Source: Caprella mutica | Lineage: Eukaryota; Arthropoda; Malacostraca; Amphipoda; Caprellidae | Direction of reading: 5' to 3' | Assembly (NCBI GenBank): GCA_947561585.1 | Contig: CANNZV010000426.1 | Span: 170,414-234,413, forward strand | Length of the DNA: 64,000 nucleotides | Shown here: one piece after another, positions 10,528 through 23,722 of the stretch | Layout of the letters: each line of letters begins with the position of its first letter | Position numbering within the stretch: position 1 is the stretch's first letter | Position numbers and translations under genes: made by a program | The notes under the pieces: model-generated | What the model was told of the DNA's origin: nothing | Databases searched by the model: none | The model's input: the letters and a program-made list of their open reading frames with translations, nothing else

Positions 10528-10676
10528 AGGGGAATTAAGTTACGAATTATCGGACAGTTTCACAATTTCAGTCATATAAGAAAAAACTATATAAAAATTA
10601 TTAATTAATGCTTATTATTTTGTGTTCTTTTATGACCGGAGATGTGAAAACGACCAATAATTCGTAACTCACTCTA
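10528..10676. mobile_element. MITE family M1, copy 1
   Basis: Long inverted repeats: 'agttacgaattatcggaca' at 10538 and 'ccaataattcgtaact' ending near 10669. The inner parts 'tcagtcatataag' and 'ttatgaccggaga' are also inverted. About 150 bp, no coding. Related copies are at 11499, 12497, 25079 and 26786. Confidence 0.75.
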
Positions 10677-10865
10677 CCCACAGTGCAATTCAAGGTATGT
10701 CAGTTATTCCCCAGTCCTACCCTCCAGACGTGCACTTGCACCAAACAGTCAAAAGTGAAAGCCCGTGCATCTTCAATACCTGACCTGGTTACCGACGGAC
10801 TAGCGCGCGGTACACCGGATATGGGCAGGGCAAGATTTACAGTTGGTAAATACCCTTTATTTCAG

Positions 10866-10904
10866 TTAGCATATGTTTCAGTCAAAAACACTGAAACATA
10901 TGTC
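10866..10904. repeat. 13-bp perfect hairpin
   Basis: Arms 'catatgtttcagt' (10870-10882) and 'actgaaacatatg' (10890-10902) with a 7-nt loop. It lies in a locally GC-richer stretch (10680-10850) of unknown origin. Confidence 0.8.
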
Positions 10905-11049
10905 AAAATATGTCAAAATGATATTATAATTAATGTAAGAATAATACATATAAATAGATTAATAGAGAAAGTGCAGATAGAGTCAAACGACGAATGGACT
11001 GCTTTCAAATGTAATTAAATAATTAAATCGATCTTTTCAGAGTGTATCT

Positions 11050-11498
11050 TAATTAAAGTTGACTATTATTTATAAAGTCATTTTCTGTACAATAATATCT
11101 CCCATTAATTGATAATATGCAGAAATTAACAATTTATTATTTTATAATGCAGTAGCAATTATTTTTTAACTAGTAACATTTAGTTAGTAAATTGTACAGC
11201 CTGTCACTAGTGCAAACTATTACCACATTCAACACATTTAAATAGCTTTGACGTTACTTTCAACTGTTTGGGTAGAACTCTTCGAGAGATGACGACAAAA
11301 ACAGTTAAATTATTATCAGCTTTCCACTCTCTCAAGTGCTATCGAAATGTGACTAAGCGTTTGGAAGAAGTAATCAAGAGATTATATCCCTGCTTTCACT
11401 GATGCATTAGAGCACTGCAATAAATCACAGTGACTCTTTGTCACCTGTAAAGGCATTTCGTGTAGCACACTTACAGGATAACTGAGAAAAAAACATTA
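11050..11498. other. AT-rich DNA without a recognisable feature
   Basis: No useful open frame or repeat copy was identified. Confidence 0.5.
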
Positions 11499-11671
11499 GG
11501 GTAACTTACGAATTATCGGTCAGTACTACATCTTCGGTCAAATAAGAAAAACTATATAAAAATTGTTATTATTAGATAGCACTGTGTATGTGTAATAATA
11601 ATACTTTTTATATTGTTTTTTCTTATATGATCGAAGATGTAGTACTGACCGATAATTCGTAACTTAACCTA
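11499..11671. mobile_element. MITE family M1, copy 2 (best preserved)
   Basis: Terminal inverted repeats of about 60 bp. The left begins 'gggtaacttacgaattat' and the right ends 'ataattcgtaacttaacct'. The inner arms 'ctacatcttcggtcaaataag' and 'cttatatgatcgaagatgtag' pair almost perfectly. The ends abut TA dinucleotides, compatible with a TA target duplication. No coding. Confidence 0.8.
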
Positions 11672-11723
11672 GACGAGATAAATTAATTAAAACCATAAAA
11701 TAACAAATGGTTGTAATGTGTTC

Positions 11724-11900
11724 AGTGGAACTCCTCTATAGTTAACTAAGACTAGTTCACTGTATAGAGCTTACTTCACTATATAGGATTCAAGATATTC
11801 CAAGATAAATATAGTATATATTTTCTTTTTTAAACATATTCATTATTTATGGTACTTCATTTCTCAAGACTTTTGATCTATTTAGAAAGTATGTTTAAAA
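11724..11900. mobile_element. Decayed pogo-like MITE (related to 49944-50300)
   Basis: The start 'cagtggaactcctctatag' resembles the terminal repeat at 49944. An internal 'actagttcactgtatagag' and a downstream 'acttcatttctcaagact' match the order of blocks at 49970-50100. No intact right end was found. Confidence 0.5.
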
Positions 11901-12496
11901 ATTCGAATTTTTCCATTAAAACAAGAAAAACAAATAGTTAAAACAGAAAAAATTACCCAGGAAATGAAGAGAAGAGTGGAAAATAGAGGCCTGATTATAC
12001 GAGAGGACGGTGTAAAAAATCTGCAATAAGACAAAGTTAGGTAAGAACTATCAGAGCTGCCTAATGATATAATAGCTTGAATTCAGGGCACTGCCACAAC
12101 AACATTTCACTTTCTTCATTGATAGCATACAGGTTTCACACCAGACTGATACAAAAAGCGAAGAATATTTAGAGAGTGAAAATGACCGCGGAGAAAACTA
12201 ATATTTAGTATTTATTTGCATCACAAAATAAATATTTATTAAAGTTTTGAAAATTTCATTTGAAAGCACCACAGAATATTTCTGTGTTTTGGAATTTGCA
12301 TAAATTATTTATTATTATTTATCAATATTGAAGTGGGCAATGATTTTGATGGGAATGTAAATTACACACCCAATAGCGTAATTCTTTACAATTTAACAGA
12401 AACCACTTCTTACAATAGAAAACATTCAACAGTAAGTAGTCTTTTTTACATAAATACCAATTTGAAAAAAAAGAGATAAAATGTATATTTATATTT
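11901..12496. other. AT-rich DNA without a recognisable feature
   Basis: No useful open frame or repeat copy was identified. Confidence 0.5.
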
Positions 12497-12546
12497 TTAT
12501 CTTATATGATCGAAGATGTGAAATTGTCTTATAACTCGTAACTTAG
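12497..12546. mobile_element. MITE family M1, solo right half
   Basis: 'cttatatgatcgaagatgtg' followed by 'ataactcgtaactta' matches the right arm of the family. The left arm is missing. Confidence 0.6.
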
Positions 12547-13767
12547 CATATCAATAATGCGGTCAATAGTGATTTCATACTTATATATCGTAAGCATTGT
12601 TATTTTCCATACAGAATTTTTACATGATCATTATTTAACCCATTCATCAAAGTAGATTCAATATATAGATAAAAGTAATACACACAAGAACGTGTTAGTT
12701 TAATATTCATTGTTCATTAAAATCGAAGTCAAAATTAATTGCTTCTGTTATATATTTATACCCCGTAATTTTGTTGTTATCATTGGAATACTCAGATAAC
12801 TTAATTGGTACAAATTTGCTATTAAATTATTATAATTAAAATATACCTGATATTAATACAATATAGGTACTATATTCACCCAGTTGCTAATTTCTCCTCT
12901 AGGTTTTGAAGTTTCTAACCAGTTTATAGACAGTTCATGCAGTCCTTAGTTATATTCTACACTCTTCAAGCATTTGCACGAAGAGGCGTGACGTCATTTT
13001 AAGGCTCACCCACGTGAAACATATAAAATAGTGTGAAAAAATTGAGGTGGTTATGATATCTTCAGGATTTTTTTTTTTTGTTATATTAAGATTTCTGAAT
13101 TAGTCAGAAACTATCCAATTCAAATTTAATAAATATGTATTGAATAGAAACATCAAAATGTTTAAAAATTTCCTATTCAGTTTTTCTCAAGAAATGATCC
13201 AAACAACGAAGAAATATTCTTTACCACTAAAACCACTGCAATGAGTACATAAAATCTTACATCACTTTAGTTCACAAGACATTCTGTTTTAGTCACTCGT
13301 ACACGCTTCGTAACTCTCAATTGAACCGACAGATGGAGCCACTTATATAATTATTTTCTCTTTAACTGAATATGTAACAATAAACAGTCAGTGATTCATT
13401 AAAACTAGAACTACCAACCAGTCAATGTGACTGCCTTTTACTTTTCAAACATTTGTATTGTATCTCATAAATTATAATTGGTGGATACTTTATTTGTTTT
13501 AATTTTCAGTATGAGGAGAAACTGAGACGATATATAAATCATTATTTAACTTATTTCATGGATACAATACTAATTTAAGAGACACAGTCAAAAGACAGTC
13601 AAATTGACTATCAATTGGTTGAACAGAACCTTTAATTTACCAAAAGATTGTAAAACAGCATCAGGAGAGCCAGTCGTGACCATCTCCCCCAGAAGACGTG
13701 ACAGAGATCATACAAACCCCTGGTGCTTTCCTTTATTCACAGAGAAATCACTTCACTGCAATGCTTA
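12547..13767. other. AT-rich DNA without a recognisable gene
   Basis: Contains an isolated TGACGTCA at about 12990 and a T10-T11 run near 13070. No coding frame, RNA gene or repeat copy was identified. Confidence 0.5.
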
Positions 13768-13803
13768 GGGACTTAAAAAACCTTACGTGTGTACGGCCCT
13801 TAA
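13768..13803. mobile_element. Solo terminal repeat of the 840-1046 MITE family
   Basis: 'gacttaaaaaaccttacgtg' followed by 'tgtacggccctta' matches the right end of the element at 840-1046. No matching left end was found upstream. Confidence 0.6.
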
Positions 13804-14391
13804 AGGACAACAAACATCACCATAAACCTCCCGAAGAAAGTATAGGCTGGACTCTGTCATTGCGTAACAAACCTTAAGAGATATTGAAAAGGGAAAACAA
13901 CTGCTGCTGATATGCCTTCAGGCTGTCGAAATTTTACTAACGAGTAGGTACAGTGGAGCCCTGATTCGCTCTCTCTTGATCCATCACATTCTTAATTACT
14001 GGTATAATTTGAGACTTCACTACTACATTAATGGAATTGCTCTCAATCAAAATTATGCAAATATATAAATGCGATTTCAGTACTCTACAAACCATATGAA
14101 CAATTAAAAGTTATTGACTGAGTACAGTCAGTCAATAGTAGTACCTGAGTACCTGCTCTCTATAAAATAACTTAAACGTTTCAATGGGAAGTATACCACA
14201 ATATATTCCTAATTCTGATAATAATGTAGTAAATCAGGAGGTTATATTGCACTGCTAAATATTGATGGGAAGGTCTTGCTAACATTGTGGCAATGGTTAA
14301 CTGGTCAATAGAAGCGTTTATTGGTAAGTCTAACTTGAGTGGACGCTAGGTAAATATTGTGACGGATACATGACTGGATTTTCTTTTGAAT
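13804..14391. other. Non-coding DNA without a recognisable feature
   Basis: No useful open frame or repeat copy was identified. Confidence 0.5.
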
Positions 14392-15441
14392 CGAAGATTT
14401 GATAGTAGTCTGTATAGAAGATACTGTAGTATTATGTATCTAAGATTTTATAGTAGTCTGTATCCAAGATACTGTAGTATTATGTATCTAAGATTTGATA
14501 GTAGTCTCTATCCAAGATACTGTAGTATTATGTATCTAAGATTTGATAGTAGTCTCTATCCAAGATACTGTAGTATTATGTATCTAAGATTTGATAGTAG
14601 TCTGTATCCAAGATACTGTAGTATTATGTATCTAAGATTTGATAGTATTATGTATCCAAGATACTGTAGTATTTTGTATCTAGGATACGATAGTATTCTG
14701 TATATAAGATACTGTAGTATTTTGTATCTAAGATATGATAGTATTTTGTATCTAGGATACGATAGTATTCTGTATATAAGATACTGTAGTATTTCGTATC
14801 TAAGATATGATAGTATTTTGTATCGAAGATATGATAGTATTTTGTATCTAAGATTGATAGTATTTTGTATCTAAGATATGATAGTATTTTGTATCTAAGA
14901 TATGATAGTATTTTGTATCTAAGATATGATAGTATTTTGTATCTAAGATATGATAGTATTTTGTATCTAAGATATGATAGTATTTTGTATCTAAGATATG
15001 ATAGTATTTTGTATCTAAGATATGATAGTATTTTGTATCTAAGATATGATAGTATTTTGTAAATAAGATATGATAGTATTTTGTAAATAAGATATGATAG
15101 TATTTTGTAAATAAGATATGATGGTATTTTGTAAATAAGATATGATAGTATTTTGTAAATAAGATATGATAGTATTTTGTAAATAAGATATGATAGTATT
15201 TTGTAAATAAGATATGATGGTATTTTGTAAATAAGATATGATAGTATTTTGTATCTAAGATATGATAGTATTTTGTAAATAAGATATCATAGTATTTTGT
15301 AAATAAGATATGATAGTATTTTGTAAATAAGATATGATAGTATTTTGTAAATAAGATATGATAGTATTTTGTAAATAAGATATGATAGTATTTTGTAAAT
15401 AAGATATGATAGTATTTTGTAAATAAGATATCATGGTATTC
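14392..15441 (+). repeat. 24-bp satellite, about 44 units, three sub-blocks
   Basis: The unit is close to 'aagatatgatagtattttgt' plus four bases. About 14392-14650 is organised as 48-bp dimers (ctgtatcc and tatgtatct variants). 14650-14860 is mixed. 14860-15060 is nearly uniform with gtatct at the junction, and 15060-15441 is nearly uniform with gtaaat. The block structure shows successive local amplifications. Open frames of up to 204 codons on both strands are by-products of a period divisible by three. Confidence 0.95.
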
Positions 15442-16224
15442 TGTACAAAAACTATATACCACTCTGTTCAGTATCAGTGATTCTATAACAGTATTTGTAT
15501 ATTTACCAGTATATCGTCACTATAGTATATTAGTTCCACTCTTGTGCCTGCTCATAGTTGTTATTGGTAGGTGACACTTGTTCGTCATCCTCGGTAAGGA
15601 AAGTAAAGTAGTCTGCGTACACACGTAAACACTGGCAGGAAATTTCTAAACATTGCGTTATATAAGCCTTTCACTGTGTAACGATTCGTGTGCGTCCATA
15701 AGAAAAGAAACCCATTGATCACTCATAGAAAATGACCCTTAAGGACACGCACCCTGCTCTACAAAATGGTAATTAGAGTCTCACTGACGTCACGATATGT
15801 TACTATAAGTGAAACGTATTTATAGTTTATATAAAGGCATAAACATTACTCAGCAGTTATTAATGAAAAGGAATGACTGTTCGATTGGAAATCAATTAAG
15901 AGCCTTTCAATGTAATTTCACATTAGTTCATTGAAACTATAGTTATATATAATAACATTGCTTGTCACCCTTAGACACTACTAAGGAACTCTTTCTTTTG
16001 ATTAATGTAATTGGGGCAACGCCTTTATTTCAAAATAATTATATATATTTAGAAATTTTAAAAATATTAATGAGAAAATAAATGACCTGAACATTACTAA
16101 AGAGAAAAAATTGATGTTCAATATTTAGAAGTTAATTAAATGTTAAATATTTTATATTAATGAAATGTTAAATATTTTATATTAATGAAATAATTGATGT
16201 TCAAAATTTAAAAATCAATCAAAT
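15442..16224. other. AT-rich DNA without a recognisable gene
   Basis: 'gcgtacacacgtaaacactgg' near 15617 weakly echoes the MITE end at 840. Otherwise nothing was identified. Confidence 0.4.
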
Positions 16225-16490
16225 TAATTAATGTTCATTATTTATAAATTAATTTATAATGTTCATTATTTATAAATTAATTTAATGTTTATTATTTATA
16301 AATTAATTTATAATGTTCATTATTTATAAATTAATTTAATGTTTATTATTTATAAATTAATTTATAATGTTCATTATTTATAAATTAATTTATAATGTTC
16401 ATTATTTATAAATTAATTTAATGTTTATTATTTATAAATTAATTTAATGTTCATTATTTATAAATTAATTTAATGTTTATTATTTTAAAG
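16225..16490. repeat. AT-only minisatellite, 24-28-bp unit
   Basis: About ten copies of 'ttatttataaattaattta' followed by atg[t]t[c/t]a, in two alternating lengths. Nearly pure A/T. The unit contains TATAAATTAATTTATA, which is self-complementary. Confidence 0.88.
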
Positions 16491-19227
16491 ATAATTAATT
16501 AATATGTAACTAGTCGTTAACCTGAATATTTTAATGTAAATAATAAAAGTTAACCATCCGAGAAAAGTAAATAGAATTAACTAAAAAAAGAACAATAATT
16601 CTTACTGAAAGTAATAGAAATTAAATTAAATAAGAAGTTATATATGATAATAATTATACTTAAACAAATGATCTTAGTGATTTAATGTATAGATGTATAA
16701 ATTCTACAATTTGAAAATAGTTAATTATATACAATATTTTCAATATAAAAAAATTGTGCAATTATATTTTATTAATAAAATAAATAAATATACTGAATCT
16801 TTCACTATATTTATTTATTCAATTGAAAAAATAAATTGAATCTCTCACTATACAAATATATAGTAGAAATATGAAGCAAATTATCATTTTCATTCTTAAA
16901 AAAAGACTTCGAAATTAGTTACATTATATATCTTCATAATAATAAAAATAGTGAATCTTTATTATATAATCGTATATGTCAATACCTTATATCTTATATT
17001 GTTAGCGAAATAAGGAAACGTTCAAATTGTTCCACTTTTTTAGCTGCAGTTTTTGACCTTTAAACTCCAAGAGAAATAGTGAAACACAGCATGAAAAAAA
17101 CGCTAAAAACAGTTAGTAATAGCAGAAAGCTGTGCTAATTCTATGGCAATAATGGCAAAAAAATGATGTATAAAAAATGGCCATATAGACTAATGGAAAC
17201 TTATTTTTTAAGATTTTCTCTAATTAATATATTTTAATGCATTTATTTTTATGACTATATTTAATAGTAACCTACAGATATTTGCATGCTGTATTTATTT
17301 AGTAAATGGTGATTGTGACTTTACCCTATACTGCTACAGGGTGTTTAACTGACTCCATGCAGGTATTTATTTTGTGTATTTAAAGTGAACTGAGAAAACA
17401 GTCCCCAGGCGAAAGGAAATTATTCATTAGGCAATAGAAAAAAAAGACAAAAAACGTTACAAATAGTAGAATGAGTTTCCATACTATTTATAGAACATGA
17501 CGATGATAAAGGTAGCAGGAAAGTATGTTTGAAAGGTATAGCATTAAGTATTATATAAAATGTATAAGGCATATAATACAGTCAAAAATTTCAATCGGTA
17601 GATAATTGTGTATTGCGATAAATATTGATGGTATTTTATCATTAATATCAGACATGTATATTTTATAGCGAAAATAACATGCATTTTAATAATATATGAG
17701 ACAATACTATTGAATTTTGGTCTATTCATTTATGGTCGTAGATAGGTTATCTATTAATTATAAATTATAATTATTATTTGCAACTATGGTATAGCATTTT
17801 CTATATAGTGAATCAATTTATTATCAACATCATATAATAAGAATTGTATGTTCAACTATAAAGAAATAAAATATATTCCAAAGATGAAGTATTCAATTAT
17901 TCGGATATCGAAATTTAAACAAACTAACTGTTAACACACAACAATGTGTTGAATAATGGCTATAATCTCATCCGAAATCTTTAAGTCTTTTTTCCTAATG
18001 TTTACCTTATGTTTTCATGTTTTTATTTAAAATGAGCTGTAAATTTTCAAAAAAAAAAATTAAATTGCCAGAAAATATCCCATCTTTAGGAAATTATAAA
18101 AGGATTTGATGAATTTTTTTTTACTTTTGATCAATAAAAATCCTTATCCTCAATTGTTTAATAACTGTTTAATACCAACATTGCACTTGTTAGATGTTGA
18201 TATAAACTATAGCTTATTTCGCATTATATTTAGATTATAATTGGAGAAAAATGAATTGATTAATTAGATTGGAAAGTAAATACAAATATTTCAGTTTATA
18301 TTTAAACGCACAGGATGTTTTCTTATTATTATCATAACTAAGTAATATATACTTCAAAATAAACCACATATATAGTTAAATATTAATTTACAGCACAAAA
18401 CTAAGGAAAGAACTTTTATTTAATACCGAACAAAGGAAAGTGTTACTTTTTATTCTTAGGAATAATACACGGAGATTTGTCACAAAATATCTAAAATCTT
18501 TCACACTTTCCATACAGAGTCTGATGGTTGCATTGTTTCTAACCCTACAGTCCATGCACATGTGGGTAGATAGTGTGACAACCCAACACTTTAAGCACAT
18601 GTTTGGTAGGTGGCGTTCCGGAAGCGTAAAATTACCCAGTTATCCGAGTAAAAGGGAAAACTCTGTTGAAAACATTCCACATATCAGTTAGTGTCGCAAC
18701 AATGGCATATTTTGAGTGATATTATACCGCTAGATTACATTATTCTCACAGCAGAGTGGTTAGCAGATAACATTGTTTGCATTATATTATGTCAGAGTAA
18801 CCATCTGGAGAAAGCTGTTTTGATTTAAGTAACAGGAATTTAGAAGGAATAACAAAGATATTTTAGCAAATAGAGAAATTAATAACAGAGAAATGGTAAA
18901 TTCTTGACTCTTTACTCCTTTAATTTTGAGTGCTAATTACAAACAGTGAAGATATCATTACCTACCCATTAGCAAAATGTTCGCTATATATACATACTAA
19001 AAATACTGATATCATTAACTTCAATAACGTTATAACTCAAATATAGTGAATTTGGGTCACGTACACCATCTTGTTCAGAAATAACAAATCAGAATTTAAT
19101 TTTGTTATGTTCAGAAATTAATGGATGTCATTATTTTCTAACCTTTATACCTATCTAAGAAAAGATCATTCGAACTCAATGAATTATTATGTTTACGTTG
19201 AGACAAAGGACAAAATTGAACATTAGT
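16491..19227. other. Long AT-rich non-coding stretch
   Basis: Read through on both strands. Only short open frames (70-83 codons near 18390-18690, overlapping on opposite strands) without recognisable motifs. No RNA gene or repeat copy was seen. Confidence 0.5.
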
Positions 19228-19420
19228 AATTAATAGTCATTTGACTACATTTTCTATGGTGAGGTATACAGTACCTAATCATTTGACTACATTTTCTATG
19301 GTGATGTATACAGTACCTAGTCACTTTGACTACATATTCTATGGTGAGGTATACAGTACCTAGTCACTTGACTACATTTTCTATGGTGAGGTATACAGTA
19401 CCTAGTCACTTGACTACATA
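19228..19420 (+). repeat. 44-bp minisatellite, about 4.3 units
   Basis: Units contain 'ttgactacattttctatggt', then 'gaggtatacagtacctagtca'-type sequence. Copies differ by a few bases. Confidence 0.88.
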
Positions 19421-22400
19421 TTACAGCACTGTGTATACGCTACATATGAACAATTCAAGAAGTAAAATTATCTTGAGTGTTTAAAATAGTTCCCCTTCAA
19501 ATGAATTATCTACTAAAATTAGTCAACTTTAATATACCAAATGACACACAACTTTAATCGCTGTGAATTTATCATTTATTATAAATGTTCATCAAGGAAA
19601 AATAAATCTTTCATGATTTTATATTCACATAATTCAGGATAATGTCTTATATTTACTTTATATATATTCATTAGGAATAGAAAGGGATACTGAATTATTA
19701 CACAGCAGAGGTAGCTATAATGAAGAAGAAAAGTTTTTACTTATTTTTGTGATGCGTTAGCGCATATACATACTATTACACAGTTACTACATGCATGCGT
19801 CATTGATAATAGTTACAACTGAAGAAACTGCTAATACGAATTGAGAAAAATATAGTTTAGATGAAATTAGTTTACGCAGTAGCTAACACTTATTTATTGC
19901 TGAAGATATATTTTATGTTACTTGTGTTGTATTTTATCGAATTATTTATTAATAAATCATATAGAAACTTTTTGAAAATATTTCTATTCTATTATTCAGC
20001 TGTTATTTCTCATTACAAATTGTATTACTCTCACCTGTCTAAATTGTGGATGAGGTAAAATTGTTAATGGTATTACTTTCTGTGAAATAATAATTTTCGA
20101 CCCTCAAATCATTTTCTGATAGTCATATCTTAGGATCGAAAAAAGAATTTGTCGACACAATTTACAAACATTTTCAACACTATTCTAAGTTTGAATATTC
20201 GATTTAGCGAAATTAGATCGGTTCATATTTTACAAGAATTTTGTCGATGTATATTCTCGACTAAAATATAAATTTGTTAGCTGATAATTGTCTGTTTTGA
20301 GTAAGTGATTTATAAATGCCTTTTAAAGATAATTTCCCTTGAGAATTGTAAATAATCGTAGAGAATATAGAATATCAATAGTAAATTTCACATCTAGTTA
20401 TAGTGTTTTAAAAGTATGGATATAATAATATGCCTGTGATGATTTGCATTCAAAGAAAAAAAAGTTCCTGTAAGTTATAAGTTCTTGAAATGTTGATTTT
20501 TTTGGTGCTCATTAATATTCGTGAGGGGAACTTCTACGACTGAAAAAACGGAAGAGGTAGAAAGAAAAAAAGAAAGAAGATAGTATATTATAAAGGAAAA
20601 TATTTGTGAAGGCTGAAAAAATTAGTCAATAAGAATAACATTTTCCTTTTAGACTGCTTCTTCGGAGTTCATTTTATTTAATCTCCCGATATTACCTTTG
20701 TTTCCAAAACAGACGTTGAGCCCTCGACTAGTTAATTATAGAAGTATAAATAGAAGTATAAATAGAGATTATATGCAAACACTCATTACCAGTTATACTT
20801 TTACACTTAAATCTAAAAAACAGAAGAAGAAAAATCCAAGTTCCAGTGGTTGCAGTTTAAAATGTTTGTTTCAATCATTCCTGGTATCTAATGATGAAGA
20901 ATTTTCTAATGAAAAACTGTTGCCTTCTGAATGTTCGTGTAGTAGAAAATGTATGCAACTAGTAAAAATTGAAAATTTATGTTTATGCTTAGTAAATACA
21001 ATTTGGCTACTTTATTTTAACGTAGGTAGTGATAATTATAGTAAGTTATGTAGTTAGTAAGTTAGTTGTTGAGAAGAAATGTAAGGTATTGAAACTCCAT
21101 TTACCAATTCTAGAGACACAGTCGATGATAATAATCACCAACCGTCGGAAAGCGATCGGTGATGATATTCGTAAATAATAACAGTACCTAGTCTTTTTGA
21201 TTTACAATTATACTATTATGATATTATCTAACCATTGTGTTAAATAACTCTGGAAAACCAAGGTATTCATTTATTATTTCGATAGGAACTTTCAATACAA
21301 AAATATTATTGCGAAAATTATTTCAATATATTTGAGAATGTAAATTCGAGTTTTTAAATTTTAATATGATTTTATAATCATTGATTATTGTATTTGAATT
21401 TAGTAAATGATAAACTATTAATATAAAAACATTTTAGAAATTTAATTGTATATAATTCAATCCAATATGATAGAGATAAAGACACTAGCTTTCGTAATAT
21501 TTAGAAATCTAAAATATATCAAACAAGCAATATAAACGTAAACTTATTTTAATAGTTATAAACATTAAAATAAAGCTATATTAAATAGCTTTATAGAGAT
21601 TTATAATTTAATAAATAAATGAAGTAATGACTGAAGAGATCTATAATGTATTTAAATACTATGTTAAATTATGCTATGCATTTTAAACATCTCAACAGTT
21701 CTAGGAAAAACTGGTCTCTGAACTTTCAGTCTCATTATATAATGAATTTATTAAATATCAATACTAGAAAAAGTTGAAATTATGAATACAAAATCTGTAG
21801 TTTATTCATTAAAAGCTGATAAACCCAATAACCGTAGTAGAATGATACGTAACATTGGTAATTCAATAATTTTGACATGTTTTGACATTTATGTAAAAAT
21901 AAACACTTATTAATTACATGTATCGGGGGGGGGGGGGGCGTGTCGCCTCCAAACCCCCATGCCAGGTTATTAAACAATCATGAAGTGTGCAGTACAACAA
22001 ACTAGTGACAACTTTCCGATATTTCGTAACTTACAATAAATATGAAATACAAATATAGTATATTTAAAAAATTGTATTAGTTTAATTTTACGTGAAGTAA
22101 TACATTCATTTTCAGAGTAGCAAGATAATGTTAGCTTAGAAACACACATGTATTTATTTGATTGTGATGAATTAGCAGATTATTTGAATGCCTAATTTTA
22201 TCTATTTAAAATAATGACGGAAACTGTTACATATAAGGAAATGAAAGAAAGCGTTTAAACCTCTATTAAAATAAAGAAAGCTGATATCGTTTGGAATAGA
22301 ACAAAAAGAAACATTATCAGAAAATTTAACTCGTTATGGAATTTCGTACTTCAAAATGAAATTGACATGGTAGCTACGAAAAATAATTTTCTAACTTGAA

Positions 22401-22734
22401 ACGAAAATGTTAGATAAAAGTAATAAATTTGAAAAATGATTTATGTGACTGTGTGAAAGATATTATATTTATTTTAAAACTAGAAACAAATTATTAAATT
22501 GTATAGTAGTAAAATGAGTCACTGTATAGTAATTAGCAGGTATAAGTTGTTTGGGTAATAAATGAACTAGATTGAAGAGTTTTGGCAAACTGGTTAGAGA
22601 GTGAAAGCTAATAGCTACCACTATAGTTATAGGTACTAGTAAGAAGCATTGGTAACCAGTAAATAGCATAGATGCCAGTAAATAGTATATGTAGCCAGTA
22701 AAGATTATATGTACCAGTCAACAAAAAGCATATT
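19421..22734. other. Long AT-rich non-coding stretch
   Basis: No supported gene. An open frame of about 119 codons at 20698-21057 starts with TTG, has no homology I recognise and is probably chance. A G14 homopolymer lies at 21925-21938. Confidence 0.5.
21925..21938 (+). repeat. G14 homopolymer
   Basis: Fourteen consecutive G in otherwise AT-rich DNA. The downstream flank 'cgtgtcgcctcc' is also GC-rich. The tract could form a G-quadruplex, and its length is prone to sequencing error. Confidence 0.9.
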
Positions 22735-23160
22735 TTTTTTTATAAGGGGTTTAACATCTGCTTCAGAACCAAAAACCATATCGCTGACTGCAAAAGGAAA
22801 TTAAGTACAAGGGACTGGAAGAAGCAGTCAGAAACGAAATTGGCTCCATGAAAAAATCACCTAAGATCGTCGGTGACAATGCTCACGGATGCAGAAAAGC
22901 TACTCCGTGAATGCAGTCACTTACCATGGAATGTAATGAAAACGAACACAAGAACCAGTGGCTGCACTCACGGGTGAAAATGAAGCCTACGAGTCTACCT
23001 AACATAAAAATCTAAGACCTCGTATAGTTAAAGATAATACCTCTAGCTCTATCCTCTAAAAAAGAACACAGCGTTAAAATTATGATAAAAATGAAAAAAG
23101 ACAATACATAATCCAAAGTACAACAGTTACCAAGGGACGTCACACACCTGGGATCAGTTA
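22735..23160 (+). repeat. Dispersed repeat R2 (SINE-like), copy 1
   Basis: Begins 'aggggtttaacatctgcttc' and aligns by eye with 25897-26396 over about 400 bp. Shared blocks include 'atatcgctgac', 'caagggactggaagaagcag', 'gtcggtgacaatgctca' and 'gcagaaaagctactccgtga'. No transposase or RT frame. The consistent head supports a short retroelement, but I see no clear tRNA promoter. Confidence 0.7.
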
Positions 23161-23524
23161 ATCAAATAGCTAGGTAGTTACTTTGTCGGTATCAATATTT
23201 ATTTTCAAGATAATTAATCTGTAATTTCGATAGATAAGGGATGCCATTATTCAATTATTGGCAATAATCAGCTAAAGAACAAATCACCATGATTTATCAC
23301 ACTAACTAATAGTAGCCACTAGCATATAGGCTGGGTAAGTACCCACCTAGTCCGGTATGTTGTAACGGGTAGAACCAGTTCATTGTTAAAAAATATAACC
23401 TGTAAGTATTGTAAAGAGTTTCTCTTTCTATCCACTAAAAAATGATATCGATTATAAGAATGATTTAGTAACTTACCCCCCATTAGCTGTGTACCAGGGG
23501 GTAGGTTGTACCTATCAGTGTACT
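23161..23524. other. Non-coding DNA between repeats
   Basis: No supported feature apart from short CCCCC-containing sequence near 23476. Confidence 0.5.
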
Positions 23525-23722
23525 GGGATTTTTTCTATTAATGTACCGGGTATTTTCTTTAATGTACCGGGTATTTTCTTTAATGTACCGGGTATTTTCT
23601 TTAATGTACCGGGTATTTTCTTTAATGTACCGGGTATTTCCTTTAATGTACCGGGTATTTTCTTTAATGTACCGGATATTTTCTTCAATGTACCGGGTAT
23701 TTCCTTTAATGTTCCGGATTTT
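23525..23722 (+). repeat. 22-bp minisatellite, about 9 units
   Basis: The unit contains 'aatgtaccgggtattttctt' with variants (cctt, ggat). It borders a related 'tgtaccagggggtag' sequence at 23490. Confidence 0.92.

Noticed and set aside
10683..11018. Plus-strand frame of 111 codons in a GC-richer patch
   Set aside because: The second half is AT-rich noise including a hairpin, and no domain was recognised.
14386..15462. Open frames of 162 and 204 codons on opposite strands
   Set aside because: By-products of the 24-bp satellite, whose period is divisible by three.
20698..21057. Plus-strand frame of about 119 codons with several Cys and Lys
   Set aside because: It starts with TTG, the first ATG is internal, the composition is that of AT-rich non-coding DNA, and I recognise no motif.
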